The position numbers and the translations under genes were made by a program. A stretch of DNA of 44,573 nt, taken from positions 1-44,573 of IMG/VR virus record IMGVR_UViG_3300047472_000097, one strand, 5' to 3'. Positions 17,587 through 24,872 of this stretch are shown here, piece by piece. Position 1 is the first letter of the stretch; each line of letters starts with the position of its first letter. The notes beneath the pieces were generated by a model. It did no database searches. It was not told the DNA's origin and was given only the letters and a program-made list of their open reading frames with translations. Origin of the DNA: a virus.

Positions 17587-18318
17587 TTATTTTGTATTAA
17601 GCGCAATGTTGATGTAATCTGTATACTTTTGGTTCGCTTTTTTTGTGCCATTGATAGCTGATTTTATTCCAAGTGTGTTACTAGAAGTAAATGCGGTCAT
17701 GTTTTCTGATGATCTATTTGAATAATAACTATTTAGTGCAGAATCCATTTTTTTATAGTAATCAATTGAATCGTAATAGTTTGTTAAAACATAATTCAAA
17801 TCATTATCACTATATCTTTTAGCTTCCTCGTATGAAGCATTATAAAATTCTATGATTGAGTTTAAATGATCGTTTGCATTATTAAGTGTTTCTTTTGAAG
17901 ATGGACTGTTTGCTATTATATTACTCGCTGCCGTGAAATACTCACTAGATATTCTTGACAAAGATTCTCCTAATGATTCGAGGTTGTGGAAGAAATCTGC
18001 ATATTTAACTGCATTCTTTATTGAATCTGTAGTTATAGAGCTACTCACTGTACTTGATGTCACAGTAACGTCAACCGTCTTATTAGTCTGATCCCAAGTA
18101 TATGGTATCCCCAACTGAAGTAGCATATTGATAGGTATCATTGTACGACCATTGTAATTTATGGCTGGAACGTCAGTGGTCTTAATTGCTGCACCGTTAG
18201 AAGTTATTCGGATAATGTCATTACCTTTATAAGATCCCCATACGCTTGCCGCGCTTACAACTCCGGTTAACATCAAACTAGCTGCTACTGCTATTCCTAT
18301 GATTTTCTTTTTCATCAC
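17587..18318 (-). CDS. Secreted stalk-domain protein, probable lysogenic conversion gene
   Basis: The 243-residue product has a clear signal peptide (MMKKKIIGIAVAASLMLTGV, likely cleavage near VSA-A). Residues about 30-90 resemble the copper-amine-oxidase-like stalk domain (INYNGRTMIPINMLLQLGI). The rest is helical and Asn/Ser/Tyr-rich. The gene is more AT-rich than the structural genes, stands alone with its own terminator, and is not needed for phage growth by any known logic. It therefore looks like a moron expressed from the prophage and exported to the cell surface. The function is unknown. Confidence 0.75.
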   Translation of the reverse strand: MMKKKIIGIAVAASLMLTGVVSAASVWGSYKGNDIIRITSNGAAIKTTDVPAINYNGRTMIPINMLLQLGIPYTWDQTNKTVDVTVTSSTVSSSITTDSIKNAVKYADFFHNLESLGESLSRISSEYFTAASNIIANSPSSKETLNNANDHLNSIIEFYNASYEEAKRYSDNDLNYVLTNYYDSIDYYKKMDSALNSYYSNRSSENMTAFTSSNTLGIKSAINGTKKANQKYTDYINIALNTK

Positions 18319-18472
18319 TATTTCCCCTTAATATATCCGCATCGGCTGCGGTATTTACTATATGTTCCTCGTTATTTCCCAACACTTACTATAATTTACT
18401 TGTCATATTTTACACAATGATTATTTCCTAAAATCCCCTTAAAATGAGGTATCACACCAAGGGGGAACATTA
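18319..18472. promoter_or_regulatory. Divergent intergenic region with weak promoter candidates
   Basis: Between two divergent genes. On the minus strand TTGTGT, 18 bases and TATAGT form a possible promoter for the secreted protein; a CCGCA-TCGGC-TGCGG hairpin lies in its leader. On the plus strand TTGTCA, 16 bases and TATTTC is a weak candidate for the LytTR-like gene. AAGGGGG precedes the plus-strand ATG. Confidence 0.4.
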
Positions 18473-18805
18473 ATGAAAATGATCGCTGTAAAGATGTACG
18501 GTAGAGACGACACGGAATCCGATTTTGTCGAATTGGATCTGCTAGATGAAATAAACTACATCGACCTATGGCAGAAAAATAGACACTCAACTAGGGTGCT
18601 AGCATTTCACACGGACCACGGTTCTTACATAGCCGTTACAGTTTTGTTGGATATCGCAATGATATGCCACCACTACGGGTACGAAATGATGGGTCACGCT
18701 GTTGTTAATCTCCGGCGCGTTAAAACAATTAAAGCAATTGATAATAACGGGTCTATTGTAACTTTCATTGGTGGTTCATATATTGACGTTAAAAAGCAGG
18801 TTTAA
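18473..18805 (+). CDS. LytTR-like DNA-binding protein
   Basis: The ATG follows CAAGGGGGAAC. Residues about 45-108 resemble a LytTR DNA-binding domain: a HGSYIAVTVLLD segment, then GHAVVNLRRVKTI and a final strand GSYIDVKKQV, echoing the S-Y-I-V-N-L-x-x-I-K-x-I signature of LytTR proteins. There is no receiver domain, so it would act alone as a small regulator. It lies in the lysogeny block and may control the divergent secreted gene or host genes. The call is by pattern and moderately sure. Confidence 0.55.
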   Translation: MKMIAVKMYGRDDTESDFVELDLLDEINYIDLWQKNRHSTRVLAFHTDHGSYIAVTVLLDIAMICHHYGYEMMGHAVVNLRRVKTIKAIDNNGSIVTFIGGSYIDVKKQV

Positions 18806-19015
18806 TCAAGAAAGTCAACCCCTTTTAGGGTGCTCTACCCCTACAATCGTTCGACTACGTTCGACAGCGTTTTCATAAATAGAGTGATATATTAACGACA
18901 TAAAGTAATTAGTACTAAAGGGCAGGTGATTATTGCGAAAATATGTATTATCATTGTAAATAGTTCACCATGTACTTAACTTTCTACCGGGTCGGAGCAG
19001 CTAAGCTGCCCAAGC

Positions 19016-19228
19016 CTACTCTTTCACTATTTCGTAAATTTCGTCCATAGAACAATTTAATGCCTTTGCTATCGTCATTAGGGTCGGCAATGACATTACC
19101 GTCTTATTGTTCGTATACTCAGATATTTGTGACTTGGCGATACCGGTAATATCGCTCAGCCATTGTTGACGCAGACGTCTTTTACGTAAAATTTGTTTGA
19201 GTAGGCAACGACCAGGTACATAACCCAT
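19016..19228 (-). CDS. Small Xre-type regulator
   Basis: This 70-residue protein is a single helix-turn-helix of the Cro/CI (Xre) family: LRQQWLSDITGIAKSQISEY is the HTH, followed by LPTLMTIAKALNCSMDEIYE. TAGGTGA precedes the ATG. It stands apart from the main repressor and reads in the same direction, so it may be a second lysogeny regulator or a host-directed factor. A divergent small gene starts 112 bp away. Confidence 0.8.
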   Translation of the reverse strand: MGYVPGRCLLKQILRKRRLRQQWLSDITGIAKSQISEYTNNKTVMSLPTLMTIAKALNCSMDEIYEIVKE

Positions 19229-19340
19229 GTCGATGTCACCTATATTTTTTTATTTAAAATAAGAACATACGTTTTGTTTAACCCAGTGATGTGGTAATAT
19301 TAACAGAGCATCGCTGTAAAAACTCTAAGGGGTTGTTTCA

Positions 19341-19508
19341 ATGGACAAGATCAAGATGGATATAACACGAAAAACGCTAGATGAGTTAGGAGTAGAAATA
19401 AGTTGTATCTTACACGGTATTGAATCTATGAACCCCTTGGACATGAAGCCTGAGTACATTAAAGCTTATCTTCTTTTGCGCTATGAGCAGGAACTTGTTT
19501 CTTCATAG
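19341..19508 (+). CDS. Small hypothetical protein (55 aa)
   Basis: The ATG follows TAAGGGG with acceptable spacing. The 55-residue product (starting MDKIKMDITRKTLDELGVEI) looks helical. Its 3' end overlaps the end of the convergent repressor gene by 50 bp. This could produce antisense interference with the repressor. The function is unknown. Confidence 0.55.
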   Translation: MDKIKMDITRKTLDELGVEISCILHGIESMNPLDMKPEYIKAYLLLRYEQELVSS

Positions 19509-19884
19509 ACCGTTCTGCCCGGACCAGAGCAATAAACCTTCTTACATCTTCGTCGTCCAGTTTAATCCCATCAACGATAAAGTCCATTTTTGCCATGATC
19601 TCTTCATCAGTGAGATCCAAAGAATCGATTAAAACCCGGGATGGTTCTGATAAGATCTGTTCTGGGTTATCCGTTCTTCCTAATAGATAATCCATTGATA
19701 CAGAGAAGTAGTCAGCAATAAGTTCTAAACGTTCCCTTTTAGGCAATTCTCCCCTTGTTTCATACCTCCTTAGTGAAGAAGATGGAATGTCCAAAGCTTC
19801 AGCCAATTGATCCTGAGACAAGTTCTTTATCTTCCTGAGTTCTTTCAACCTATATTTGAACTCATTTTCCATGTTTGACACCAT
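19459..19884 (-). CDS. CI-like lysogeny repressor (Xre family)
   Basis: The start at 19884 (MVSNMENEFK) follows AAGGAGG at 9 bp; longer frames start upstream but lack such a site. The product has 141 residues with an N-terminal Xre helix-turn-helix (NLSQDQLAEALDIPSSSLRRYE) and the typical LPKRERLELIADYFSVSMDYLLGR extension. The acidic C-terminal half would give oligomerisation. There is no LexA-type peptidase domain, so induction by self-cleavage is unlikely and the antirepressor downstream is the likely switch. It is divergent from the Cro-like gene across an operator-rich region. Confidence 0.85.
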   Translation of the reverse strand: MVSNMENEFKYRLKELRKIKNLSQDQLAEALDIPSSSLRRYETRGELPKRERLELIADYFSVSMDYLLGRTDNPEQILSEPSRVLIDSLDLTDEEIMAKMDFIVDGIKLDDEDVRRFIALVRAERSMKKQVPAHSAKEDKL

Positions 19885-19917
19885 CCTTTTATTCCTCCTT
19901 ATATTGTAGAGTAAATT

Positions 19918-19947
19918 GTTCATAAAATAAACGTTCAAAAACTGATC
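19918..19947. promoter_or_regulatory. Two adjoining operator-like sites near the repressor gene
   Basis: GTTCATAAAATAAAC (19918-19932) and GTTCAAAAACTGATC (19933-19947) each differ by one base from the dyad GTTCA-N5-TGAAC and touch each other. They lie 34 bp upstream of the repressor start and would let the repressor control its own leftward transcription. Confidence 0.6.
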
Positions 19948-19956
19948 AAAAAGGTG

Positions 19957-19985
19957 TTGACATGTTCAGTTATTGAACTTATACT
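19957..19985 (+). promoter_or_regulatory. Main early rightward promoter
   Basis: TTGACA (19957-19962), a 17-bp spacer and TATACT (19980-19985) form a near-consensus sigma-A promoter for the Cro-like gene and early operon. The spacer itself holds a perfect operator dyad. Confidence 0.9.
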
Positions 19986-20011
19986 AAGGTCATGAAGTTC
20001 AGTAATTGAAC
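19964..20011. promoter_or_regulatory. Two perfect operators on the early promoter
   Basis: GTTCAGTTATTGAAC (19964-19978) fills the spacer between -35 and -10, and GTTCAGTAATTGAAC (19997-20011) lies just downstream of the start point. Centres are 33 bp apart, three helical turns. Binding would block the promoter directly. Confidence 0.85.
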
Positions 20012-20030
20012 AGAAACGAGGTGAACAAAA

Positions 20031-20270
20031 TTGACTGATAAAGACCTTAAACCATTGCCAAACTTGATCAAAGCAAGAAACGAAGTAGGATACACTCAAG
20101 AGCAACTAGCGAAGAAATCAAAGGTTTCACGTCCATTGTTGTGTAATATTGAACGTGGTTACGCATTGCCTTCTCTGCCTGTAGCTTACCGAATTGCGAA
20201 AGTACTAAAAAAACCAATCGAGCATCTTTTTTTTAATGACAATGTTCAAAAATTGAACAAAACAGCATAA
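20031..20270 (+). CDS. Cro-like Xre regulator
   Basis: The probable start is TTG 20031, behind CGAGGTG; it gives 79 residues. The Xre helix-turn-helix (YTQEQLAKKSKVSRPLLCNIE) is followed by LPVAYRIAKVLKKPIEHLFF. It is the first gene of the early rightward transcript and divergent to the repressor, so a Cro-like role is likely. The last codons contain a perfect repressor operator (20244-20258). A TTG start would keep its level low. Confidence 0.8.
   Translation: MTDKDLKPLPNLIKARNEVGYTQEQLAKKSKVSRPLLCNIERGYALPSLPVAYRIAKVLKKPIEHLFFNDNVQKLNKTA
20244..20258. promoter_or_regulatory. Distal operator inside the cro-like gene
   Basis: GTTCAAAAATTGAAC is a perfect GTTCA-N5-TGAAC dyad (TGTTCA/TGAACA with flanks) located 247 bp from the previous operator and 26 bp before the antirepressor start. 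It could be a roadblock or a loop partner. Confidence 0.7.
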
Positions 20271-20283
20271 GGAGTGATTATGT

Positions 20284-21042
20284 ATGAGCCTTCCTCAAAT
20301 ATTCAACTTTGAAACGAATGATGTTAGAACATTCAACATCGATGGTGATCCTTGGTTTGTTTTAATGGATACTTGTTCGATTCTTGGACTTAGATCATCT
20401 GATGTAAGACAACGATTAAGCGACGATGTGGTTTCAAACCACCCTGTCACAGATTCATTAGGCAGACGTACATCGGCAACGATTATCAATGAAGATGGGC
20501 TATATGATGTGATTCTTGATAGCAGAAAGCCAGAAGCTAAGAAATTTCGCAAATGGATCACAAGCGAAGTCATCCCAATGATCCGCAAAACAGGCGGTTA
20601 TGTAATCCCGCAGACAATGCCTGAAACACTCCGGCTGCTGGCTGCAGAGATCGAGAAGAACCAAGCGATTGAAGCAGAGAACAGACAACTTGCATTACAG
20701 GCTGCGGCGCAGGATCAGAAACTACAGGAACAAGCAACACCGGTTGCGATTTACAACTTGGCGATATCGGCTCACAACACCATGTCAATGCAGGAAGTGG
20801 CCAAATCACTGAATACCGGCCGCACGCGGTTGTATCAAATCCTCCGGGCAGAGGGTGTGATCATGAAAGACTCTACCTTACCATACCAACGCTTCCTCGA
20901 TGCAGGTCACTTTAAAGTCACGGAGCGTCCAAGAGCCAGTGGAGACACCATCGTCAACGATCCGGCCACACGGGTTACAGCAAAGGGTTTCGATTATATA
21001 GCTCGCCTCCTTCATAAGAGATCAGAATCACAAGTTTCATAG
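20284..21042 (+). CDS. Phage antirepressor (BRO-N plus KilAC)
   Basis: The 252-residue product has a BRO-type N-terminal domain (VRTFNIDGDPWFVLMDTCSI ... FRKWITSEVIPMIRKTGGY) and a KilAC-type C-terminal domain (MSMQEVAKSLNTGRTRLYQI ... TAKGFDYIARLLHK), joined by a helical linker. Such proteins bind or displace phage repressors. It follows the Cro-like gene by 13 bp. As the repressor lacks a cleavable domain, this protein is a good candidate for the induction switch. Confidence 0.9.
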   Translation: MSLPQIFNFETNDVRTFNIDGDPWFVLMDTCSILGLRSSDVRQRLSDDVVSNHPVTDSLGRRTSATIINEDGLYDVILDSRKPEAKKFRKWITSEVIPMIRKTGGYVIPQTMPETLRLLAAEIEKNQAIEAENRQLALQAAAQDQKLQEQATPVAIYNLAISAHNTMSMQEVAKSLNTGRTRLYQILRAEGVIMKDSTLPYQRFLDAGHFKVTERPRASGDTIVNDPATRVTAKGFDYIARLLHKRSESQVS

Positions 21043-21112
21043 AATACTAGTATCAATTATATACCGACACCAATCGACTTAAAAGGATAATAATGCCAAG
21101 GAGGTACACACG

Positions 21113-21358
21113 ATGAAGCTCGAAGAACTGCCCGAAGTGCTTACGGCACAACAGATTGCGGATTACCTGGGGCTGGCGCGGCTGACCATATACGAGCAAT
21201 ACAAAATCCCTCCATCCCGCGGCGGCATACCAAACTTCAACGTAGGAAAGTCCCGGCGCACATTAAAGATTGACTTTGTTGGATGGCTTAACAAGCAGCG
21301 CGGCGTACAGGATGAGTTAGCTACAAAGCGCATGAACAAAATTCAGGGAGTTTCATAG
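21113..21358 (+). CDS. Helix-turn-helix protein, excisionase-like
   Basis: The ATG follows AAGGAGG. The 81-residue product has the pattern LTAQQIADYLGLARLTIYEQ, a MerR-like winged helix found in excisionases and phage control proteins, followed by GIPNFNVGKSRRTLKIDFVG. It may be the excision factor for the integrase or another early regulator. Confidence 0.65.
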   Translation: MKLEELPEVLTAQQIADYLGLARLTIYEQYKIPPSRGGIPNFNVGKSRRTLKIDFVGWLNKQRGVQDELATKRMNKIQGVS

Positions 21359-21368
21359 GAGGGATCAC

Positions 21369-21635
21369 ATGGTTGAACTCGTGGTACTACCGGCGCACCA
21401 GCGGCTGGCCGAGCTGCACACGATTGCTGATAAGCGCCCACTTAAGCCTGATGAGCAAGTCGAACTGGAAGATTGCATGCAGATCAACGCAGACGTGATG
21501 CTCGAGCTAGCAAAGATCAAGATTGCATCGAAGCAAGCGTTTAAGACGGGTGATGTAGATTGGCAGCACGACATCTGCGCCCGGATCGAGGCAGTAAGCA
21601 AGAAATTCATTCGAGGGGGAATTTACAGTGGCTAA
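21369..21635 (+). CDS. Hypothetical helical protein (88 aa)
   Basis: The ATG is preceded by AGGAGGGAT. The product is mainly helical (HQRLAELHTIADKRPLKPDE) with an HDICARIEAVSKKF C-terminal part. Its build is that of small early proteins seen in Paenibacillus phages, but I cannot assign a function. It overlaps the next gene by 8 bp. Confidence 0.65.
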   Translation: MVELVVLPAHQRLAELHTIADKRPLKPDEQVELEDCMQINADVMLELAKIKIASKQAFKTGDVDWQHDICARIEAVSKKFIRGGIYSG

Positions 21636-21843
21636 GAAGCAATCGGATATCAGACTGTTGCCGTTGAAAAAGTACAGCTACAAATACCCGGGATCGCCTA
21701 AATGCGGCTGCGGCCGTCCTGCAGAGTATGAGGTCTACGATCACCACGAGCCACATTGCCAGTCATGCATGCTGGAGGCGGTAGATTGCCAGATCCCAGT
21801 GATGGTACGGCGCATTGAGGGAGGGTTTGACGATGCAAGCTAA
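21628..21843 (+). CDS. Small Cys-rich protein, possible zinc finger (71 aa)
   Basis: The GTG at 21628 follows CGAGGGGG. CGCG near residue 26 and CQSC near residue 50 could bind one zinc ion. The gene overlaps both neighbours, which indicates a tightly packed early operon. The function is unknown. Confidence 0.6.
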   Translation: MAKKQSDIRLLPLKKYSYKYPGSPKCGCGRPAEYEVYDHHEPHCQSCMLEAVDCQIPVMVRRIEGGFDDAS

Positions 21844-22063
21844 GTATCCACCGCCGGCGCCATCAATCCAGTTCTACGTTGAAACCACATGCGGACACCT
21901 ATACTGCTGGTCTGCGGTAGACATGGAAAGCCTATTCTTTGCTCTACATGATAGAAACTTGAAAGCGAGAACGGTCATGACATGGGCCGAGCACGAGGAA
22001 CTGCAGGCTGAAATTGAACTGAGCAAAGCCTACATCGAAAGAGAGCTGAAAGAATCTGCTTAA
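21833..22063 (+). CDS. Hypothetical protein (76 aa)
   Basis: The ATG at 21833 lies 7 bp after GAGGGAGGG; an in-frame TTG at 21815 is upstream but inside that site. The product is a short globular protein (FYVETTCGHLYCWSAVDMES) ending in a charged helix. It overlaps the previous gene by 11 bp. No family is recognised. Confidence 0.6.
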   Translation: MQAKYPPPAPSIQFYVETTCGHLYCWSAVDMESLFFALHDRNLKARTVMTWAEHEELQAEIELSKAYIERELKESA

Positions 22064-22110
22064 GACGGTAAGTGACATATTGGAGCATTACGGGAAGGAG
22101 ACGAAGGAGG

Positions 22111-22263
22111 ATGATACCACAAGATCGGAGCCTGTACCTGGAACTGGCGAAGCAGAGGCCGAATGACAAACGGTGGGTGAGGACGTGCTTTAAGAACTAC
22201 GCAAGGGTGCTAAAAAGAGAATGGGCAGCCGTTGGAGGGCCACCCATGTCAGTTGCATATTAA
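22111..22263 (+). CDS. Small basic protein (50 aa)
   Basis: The ATG at 22111 follows GGGAAGGAGACGAAGGAGG. The product (MIPQDRSLYLELAKQRPNDK...) is rich in Arg and Lys with RTCFKNYARVLKREWAAV, a helical basic segment that could touch nucleic acid. An in-frame GTG at 22072 would add 13 residues but has a poor ribosome binding site. The function is unknown. Confidence 0.5.
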   Translation: MIPQDRSLYLELAKQRPNDKRWVRTCFKNYARVLKREWAAVGGPPMSVAY

Positions 22264-22306
22264 AATATTCAATCTCAGTATACCAAAACTTTAGGAGGAA
22301 TGGAAC

Positions 22307-22432
22307 ATGCCTGAATCCTGGGAACAGTTACAAGAATATATCCAACAACTCAAATCCGAGAACGAGGACTTAGCGATGCAGTTGACGATGGCGAATGACT
22401 ATATCGCTGCACAGGAGGACACACGGATATGA
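22307..22432 (+). CDS. Small coiled-coil-like protein (41 aa)
   Basis: The ATG follows TTAGGAGGAATGGAAC. The 41 residues (starting MPESWEQLQEYIQQLKSENE) have a heptad-like pattern. The stop overlaps the next start (ATGA), so it is coupled to the Gp157 gene. Confidence 0.6.
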   Translation: MPESWEQLQEYIQQLKSENEDLAMQLTMANDYIAAQEDTRI

Positions 22433-22920
22433 GAATATACGACCTCGCACAGCAATACGCTGACATGTTGGAGTTTCTGGAAGACGACGCAGACAACGAG
22501 CAGTTACAGGCCATGCTGGATGGCTTAGAGGGCAAGATCGAAGAAAAGATCGAAAACACCGTAAAGGTCATGAAGTCGCTGGAGTTTAATGCAGCGGCAA
22601 TAGATACAGAGATTAAGCGACTCAGTAGTCGTAAAGCAGCAATCACGAACAATGTAACTTACCTTAAGGCGAACATTGAACAATCCATGCTAACACTGGG
22701 AATCGACAAGGTGAAGGGGAATATTTACACCGTGGCAATGCAGAACAATGTGCCAAAAGTAAATGTCCTTTGTGAAGAATTAATACCTGAGTACTACTTC
22801 AATTTACCTCTAGTTGAGCCACAACTTGATAAGCGTAGACTGCTGGAAGCCATGAAAAACGGAGAATATTCAGGACCTGGCGCTTCAATTGTGCAAGAAA
22901 AATCTCTGAGAGTGCGGTGA
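22429..22920 (+). CDS. Gp157-family protein
   Basis: The 163-residue protein has the layout of the phage Gp157 family: acidic helical N-terminus (MRIYDLAQQYADMLEFLEDD), a long coiled-coil middle, and a C-terminal block VEPQLDKRRLLEAMKNGE. This family usually sits next to the ERF or RecT recombinase genes, as here, and is thought to take part in phage recombination. ATGA overlap with the previous gene; the next start (GTG) overlaps its stop. Confidence 0.85.
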   Translation: MRIYDLAQQYADMLEFLEDDADNEQLQAMLDGLEGKIEEKIENTVKVMKSLEFNAAAIDTEIKRLSSRKAAITNNVTYLKANIEQSMLTLGIDKVKGNIYTVAMQNNVPKVNVLCEELIPEYYFNLPLVEPQLDKRRLLEAMKNGEYSGPGASIVQEKSLRVR

Positions 22921-23639
22921 TTGAAATGTGCAACAAGAGTGATAGTATCGCAAATCTAGCAAAAGCATTAGTTGCTTTCAACATGGAAGTCAAAATCATC
23001 GAAAAGGACGCTAAGAATCCGCATTTCAAGAACGACTATGCCACCCTGGACACCATCATTGACGAGGTCCGACCGTTGTTGGCTAAGCACGGGCTTGTGA
23101 TCATGCAGTTCCCGGGCGGTGACGGCGAGCACTATACCCTTCGGACGATGTTGGTCCATGAATCCGGGGAGTATATCGAGTCCGAACCGTTGACCATGAA
23201 GCCTGTGAAGAACGATCCGCAGGGTATCGGCAGCTGCACGACCTATGCCCGGCGTTACAGTTTATCGGCCATGTTGTCACTTAACACTGGGGAGGACGAT
23301 GACGGAGAGAAGGCAACTCATGCCAGCACGCCAGCACATGCTCCTGCAGCGCCACCAAGCACTCCAAGCACTCCAAAACCTTCAACCAATACAAATACCC
23401 AGTCCAGTACATCGGGGCCAGCAGCGCTTATCAGTTCGGCTCAGATTAGCTACTGCCACAAGCTCAAGAATGATAAAGGAATATCTGAGGATGATTTCAG
23501 AGCCATGATCTCGGCTATTCCCGGCCGGGAGAGCATCAAAGAACTCACCAAGTCCGAAGCCAGCGCTTTTATAAACAAGCTTACCGCATACAAGAGAGAC
23601 GGTATGGATGCTGTGACATATGATGAAATTCATTATTGA
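22917..23639 (+). CDS. ERF-family single-strand annealing protein
   Basis: The GTG at 22917 overlaps the previous stop; an ATG at 22926 is an alternative. Residues about 10-125 match the ERF family (NPHFKNDYATLDTIIDEVRP, then GSCTTYARRYSLSAMLSL). These proteins anneal complementary single strands during phage recombination and circularisation. A Thr/Pro/Ser-rich linker (about 125-165) leads to a C-terminal helical part. Circularisation by ERF suits terminally redundant, headful-packaged DNA, as in P22. Confidence 0.9.
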   Translation: MIEMCNKSDSIANLAKALVAFNMEVKIIEKDAKNPHFKNDYATLDTIIDEVRPLLAKHGLVIMQFPGGDGEHYTLRTMLVHESGEYIESEPLTMKPVKNDPQGIGSCTTYARRYSLSAMLSLNTGEDDDGEKATHASTPAHAPAAPPSTPSTPKPSTNTNTQSSTSGPAALISSAQISYCHKLKNDKGISEDDFRAMISAIPGRESIKELTKSEASAFINKLTAYKRDGMDAVTYDEIHY

Positions 23640-24024
23640 CCGGAGGTGTGACCATGCAAAAGAAGAAAAAAAGGAAGTATCGGCGTGGAAAAAGGACATT
23701 CTCAAGCACCATAAAAAGAGTAAGACCCGTTCACAGCGTGCAGAGTTTCCCCTGTGGGTAGTCGGTGAGCTCATCGCGGAGTCCGGCGGCCTATGCCAAG
23801 TCTGCTTCGTCAGCCGCGGAACTCAAACACATCACATCATGCCCCGGAGCAGATCCGGCCGGGGCGTTAAAGAAAACGGCCTGCGTGTCTGCAACTACTG
23901 CCACAAGGTGATCCATGAGAAAAACTCTGTACTGAACAAGTACATTGAGCTGCACCGTGAAAAGTACGGAGAAAACTTCTGGTTCGATGAATTGGACCGA
24001 ATCCAGTACAAGGAGGAAGCCTGA
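23620..24024 (+). CDS. HNH endonuclease
   Basis: The C-terminal part has an HNH motif with zinc ligands: CQVC, THHIMPRSRSGRG, CNYCHKVIH. The protein has 134 residues if started at ATG 23620, within the ERF gene, where no good ribosome binding site is seen. A strong site (GGAGGTG) instead serves ATG 23654 in another frame, which reaches an A7 tract; a -1 slip or a homopolymer error there would give a start MQKKKKEVSAWKK. This early HNH protein may process phage DNA or be a selfish nuclease. Confidence 0.75.
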   Translation: MMKFIIDRRCDHAKEEKKEVSAWKKDILKHHKKSKTRSQRAEFPLWVVGELIAESGGLCQVCFVSRGTQTHHIMPRSRSGRGVKENGLRVCNYCHKVIHEKNSVLNKYIELHREKYGENFWFDELDRIQYKEEA

Positions 24025-24260
24025 TGAAACTGTGGGAGCAATTCTTAGACTTAAAAGTCAAAATACACAACATCACCATAGACGAAGATAAACGGCACGA
24101 AAATGCACGCTTCCTCCGGTCTATAGAATCTATAGAACGGACGTTGAAACGCTCTCTCCGAGGCTCTGAGTATCGAATCCTATTCACCCTCGATGATCCC
24201 CAGGCTGAACTTGTTAAAAATCTACTGAAAGAGGCGAAAGAGAATGGGCAGAGAGATTAA
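24024..24260 (+). CDS. Hypothetical helical protein (78 aa)
   Basis: The ATG at 24024 shares its A with the previous TGA stop; GGAGGAAG lies before it. The product is helical and charged (RFLRSIESIERTLKRSL). It overlaps the next gene by 17 bp. No known family is evident. Confidence 0.6.
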   Translation: MKLWEQFLDLKVKIHNITIDEDKRHENARFLRSIESIERTLKRSLRGSEYRILFTLDDPQAELVKNLLKEAKENGQRD

Positions 24261-24735
24261 ATTCCGGGCGTGGGATACAGAGACCAAGGAAATGAGCTAC
24301 GACTATTTGAACAAGAATTGGCTGCGGGTGTGTATTGAATCTCCTTATGTCGAGCTGATGCAATACACAGGATTAAAGGACAAAAACGGCAAGGAAATAT
24401 ATGAAGGTGATCTAATTAAATACATTTCAAGAGAGACAGTGGGAGAAAGAAAAGTAAGTAAAAAACGTGGATATGATACGTACGCAGTTTATGGAGACGT
24501 AGAAATTATTGGAGTGGTTCGATTCGGGGAACTAAAAAGCCCGTTCATAGAAGGCATTCCTTTGTACTACGTTGACACAGACGCTTCTGTATCTTATGAC
24601 ACATATTTTTTTGGTTCAGGAAAAAAAAGTGATGTTCCTAGTAGAACCACTGCAAAACTTACCAAGCCGTTGAACGCCAAAATTAAATATGAAGTCATCG
24701 GAAATATACACGAAATCTCGGAGGTCACCCCATGA
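24244..24735 (+). CDS. YopX-family protein
   Basis: The 163-residue product begins with the YopX signature (REIKFRAWDTETKEM) and has the typical YTGLKDKNGKEIYEGDLIKY box and a final YEVIGNIHE. YopX proteins are common in Firmicutes phages and prophages and adopt a beta-barrel fold; their role is unknown. A long insert lies between the two blocks. Confidence 0.9.
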   Translation: MGREIKFRAWDTETKEMSYDYLNKNWLRVCIESPYVELMQYTGLKDKNGKEIYEGDLIKYISRETVGERKVSKKRGYDTYAVYGDVEIIGVVRFGELKSPFIEGIPLYYVDTDASVSYDTYFFGSGKKSDVPSRTTAKLTKPLNAKIKYEVIGNIHEISEVTP

Positions 24736-24872
24736 AACAACTCGTAACCCGTGACCAGCACGGCACCATATGCACTACACGAGAAGAGACGATGCCCACC
24801 TTAAACGACATTCTGATGCGTTTGAGCGTGGCCCTTCTGGTACTAGCTGCGGCACTGGCGGTGCTATTGTGA
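24732..24872 (+). CDS. Small single-pass membrane protein (46 aa)
   Basis: ATGA overlap with the YopX gene. The 46 residues end in a hydrophobic helix (RLSVALLVLAAALAVLL) reaching the C-terminus, so it looks tail-anchored. Its stop overlaps the GTG of the next gene. It could be a superinfection or host-takeover factor; the function is not known. Confidence 0.6.
   Translation: MKQLVTRDQHGTICTTREETMPTLNDILMRLSVALLVLAAALAVLL

Noticed and set aside
18988-19008. Hairpin GCAGC-TAA-GCTGC as terminator of the 19016 gene
   Set aside because: The stem has 5 bp, a 3-base loop and no T run on either strand.
22056-22166. Alternative frame reading SDILEHYGKETKEDD upstream of the 22111 gene
   Set aside because: The peptide looks natural, but no ATG, GTG or TTG with a ribosome binding site opens it, so I left it out.
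22429-22920. Gp157 gene as proof of a siphovirus
   Set aside because: The family name is historical. The gene belongs to recombination modules that move between phage types, while the structural genes point to a short tail.
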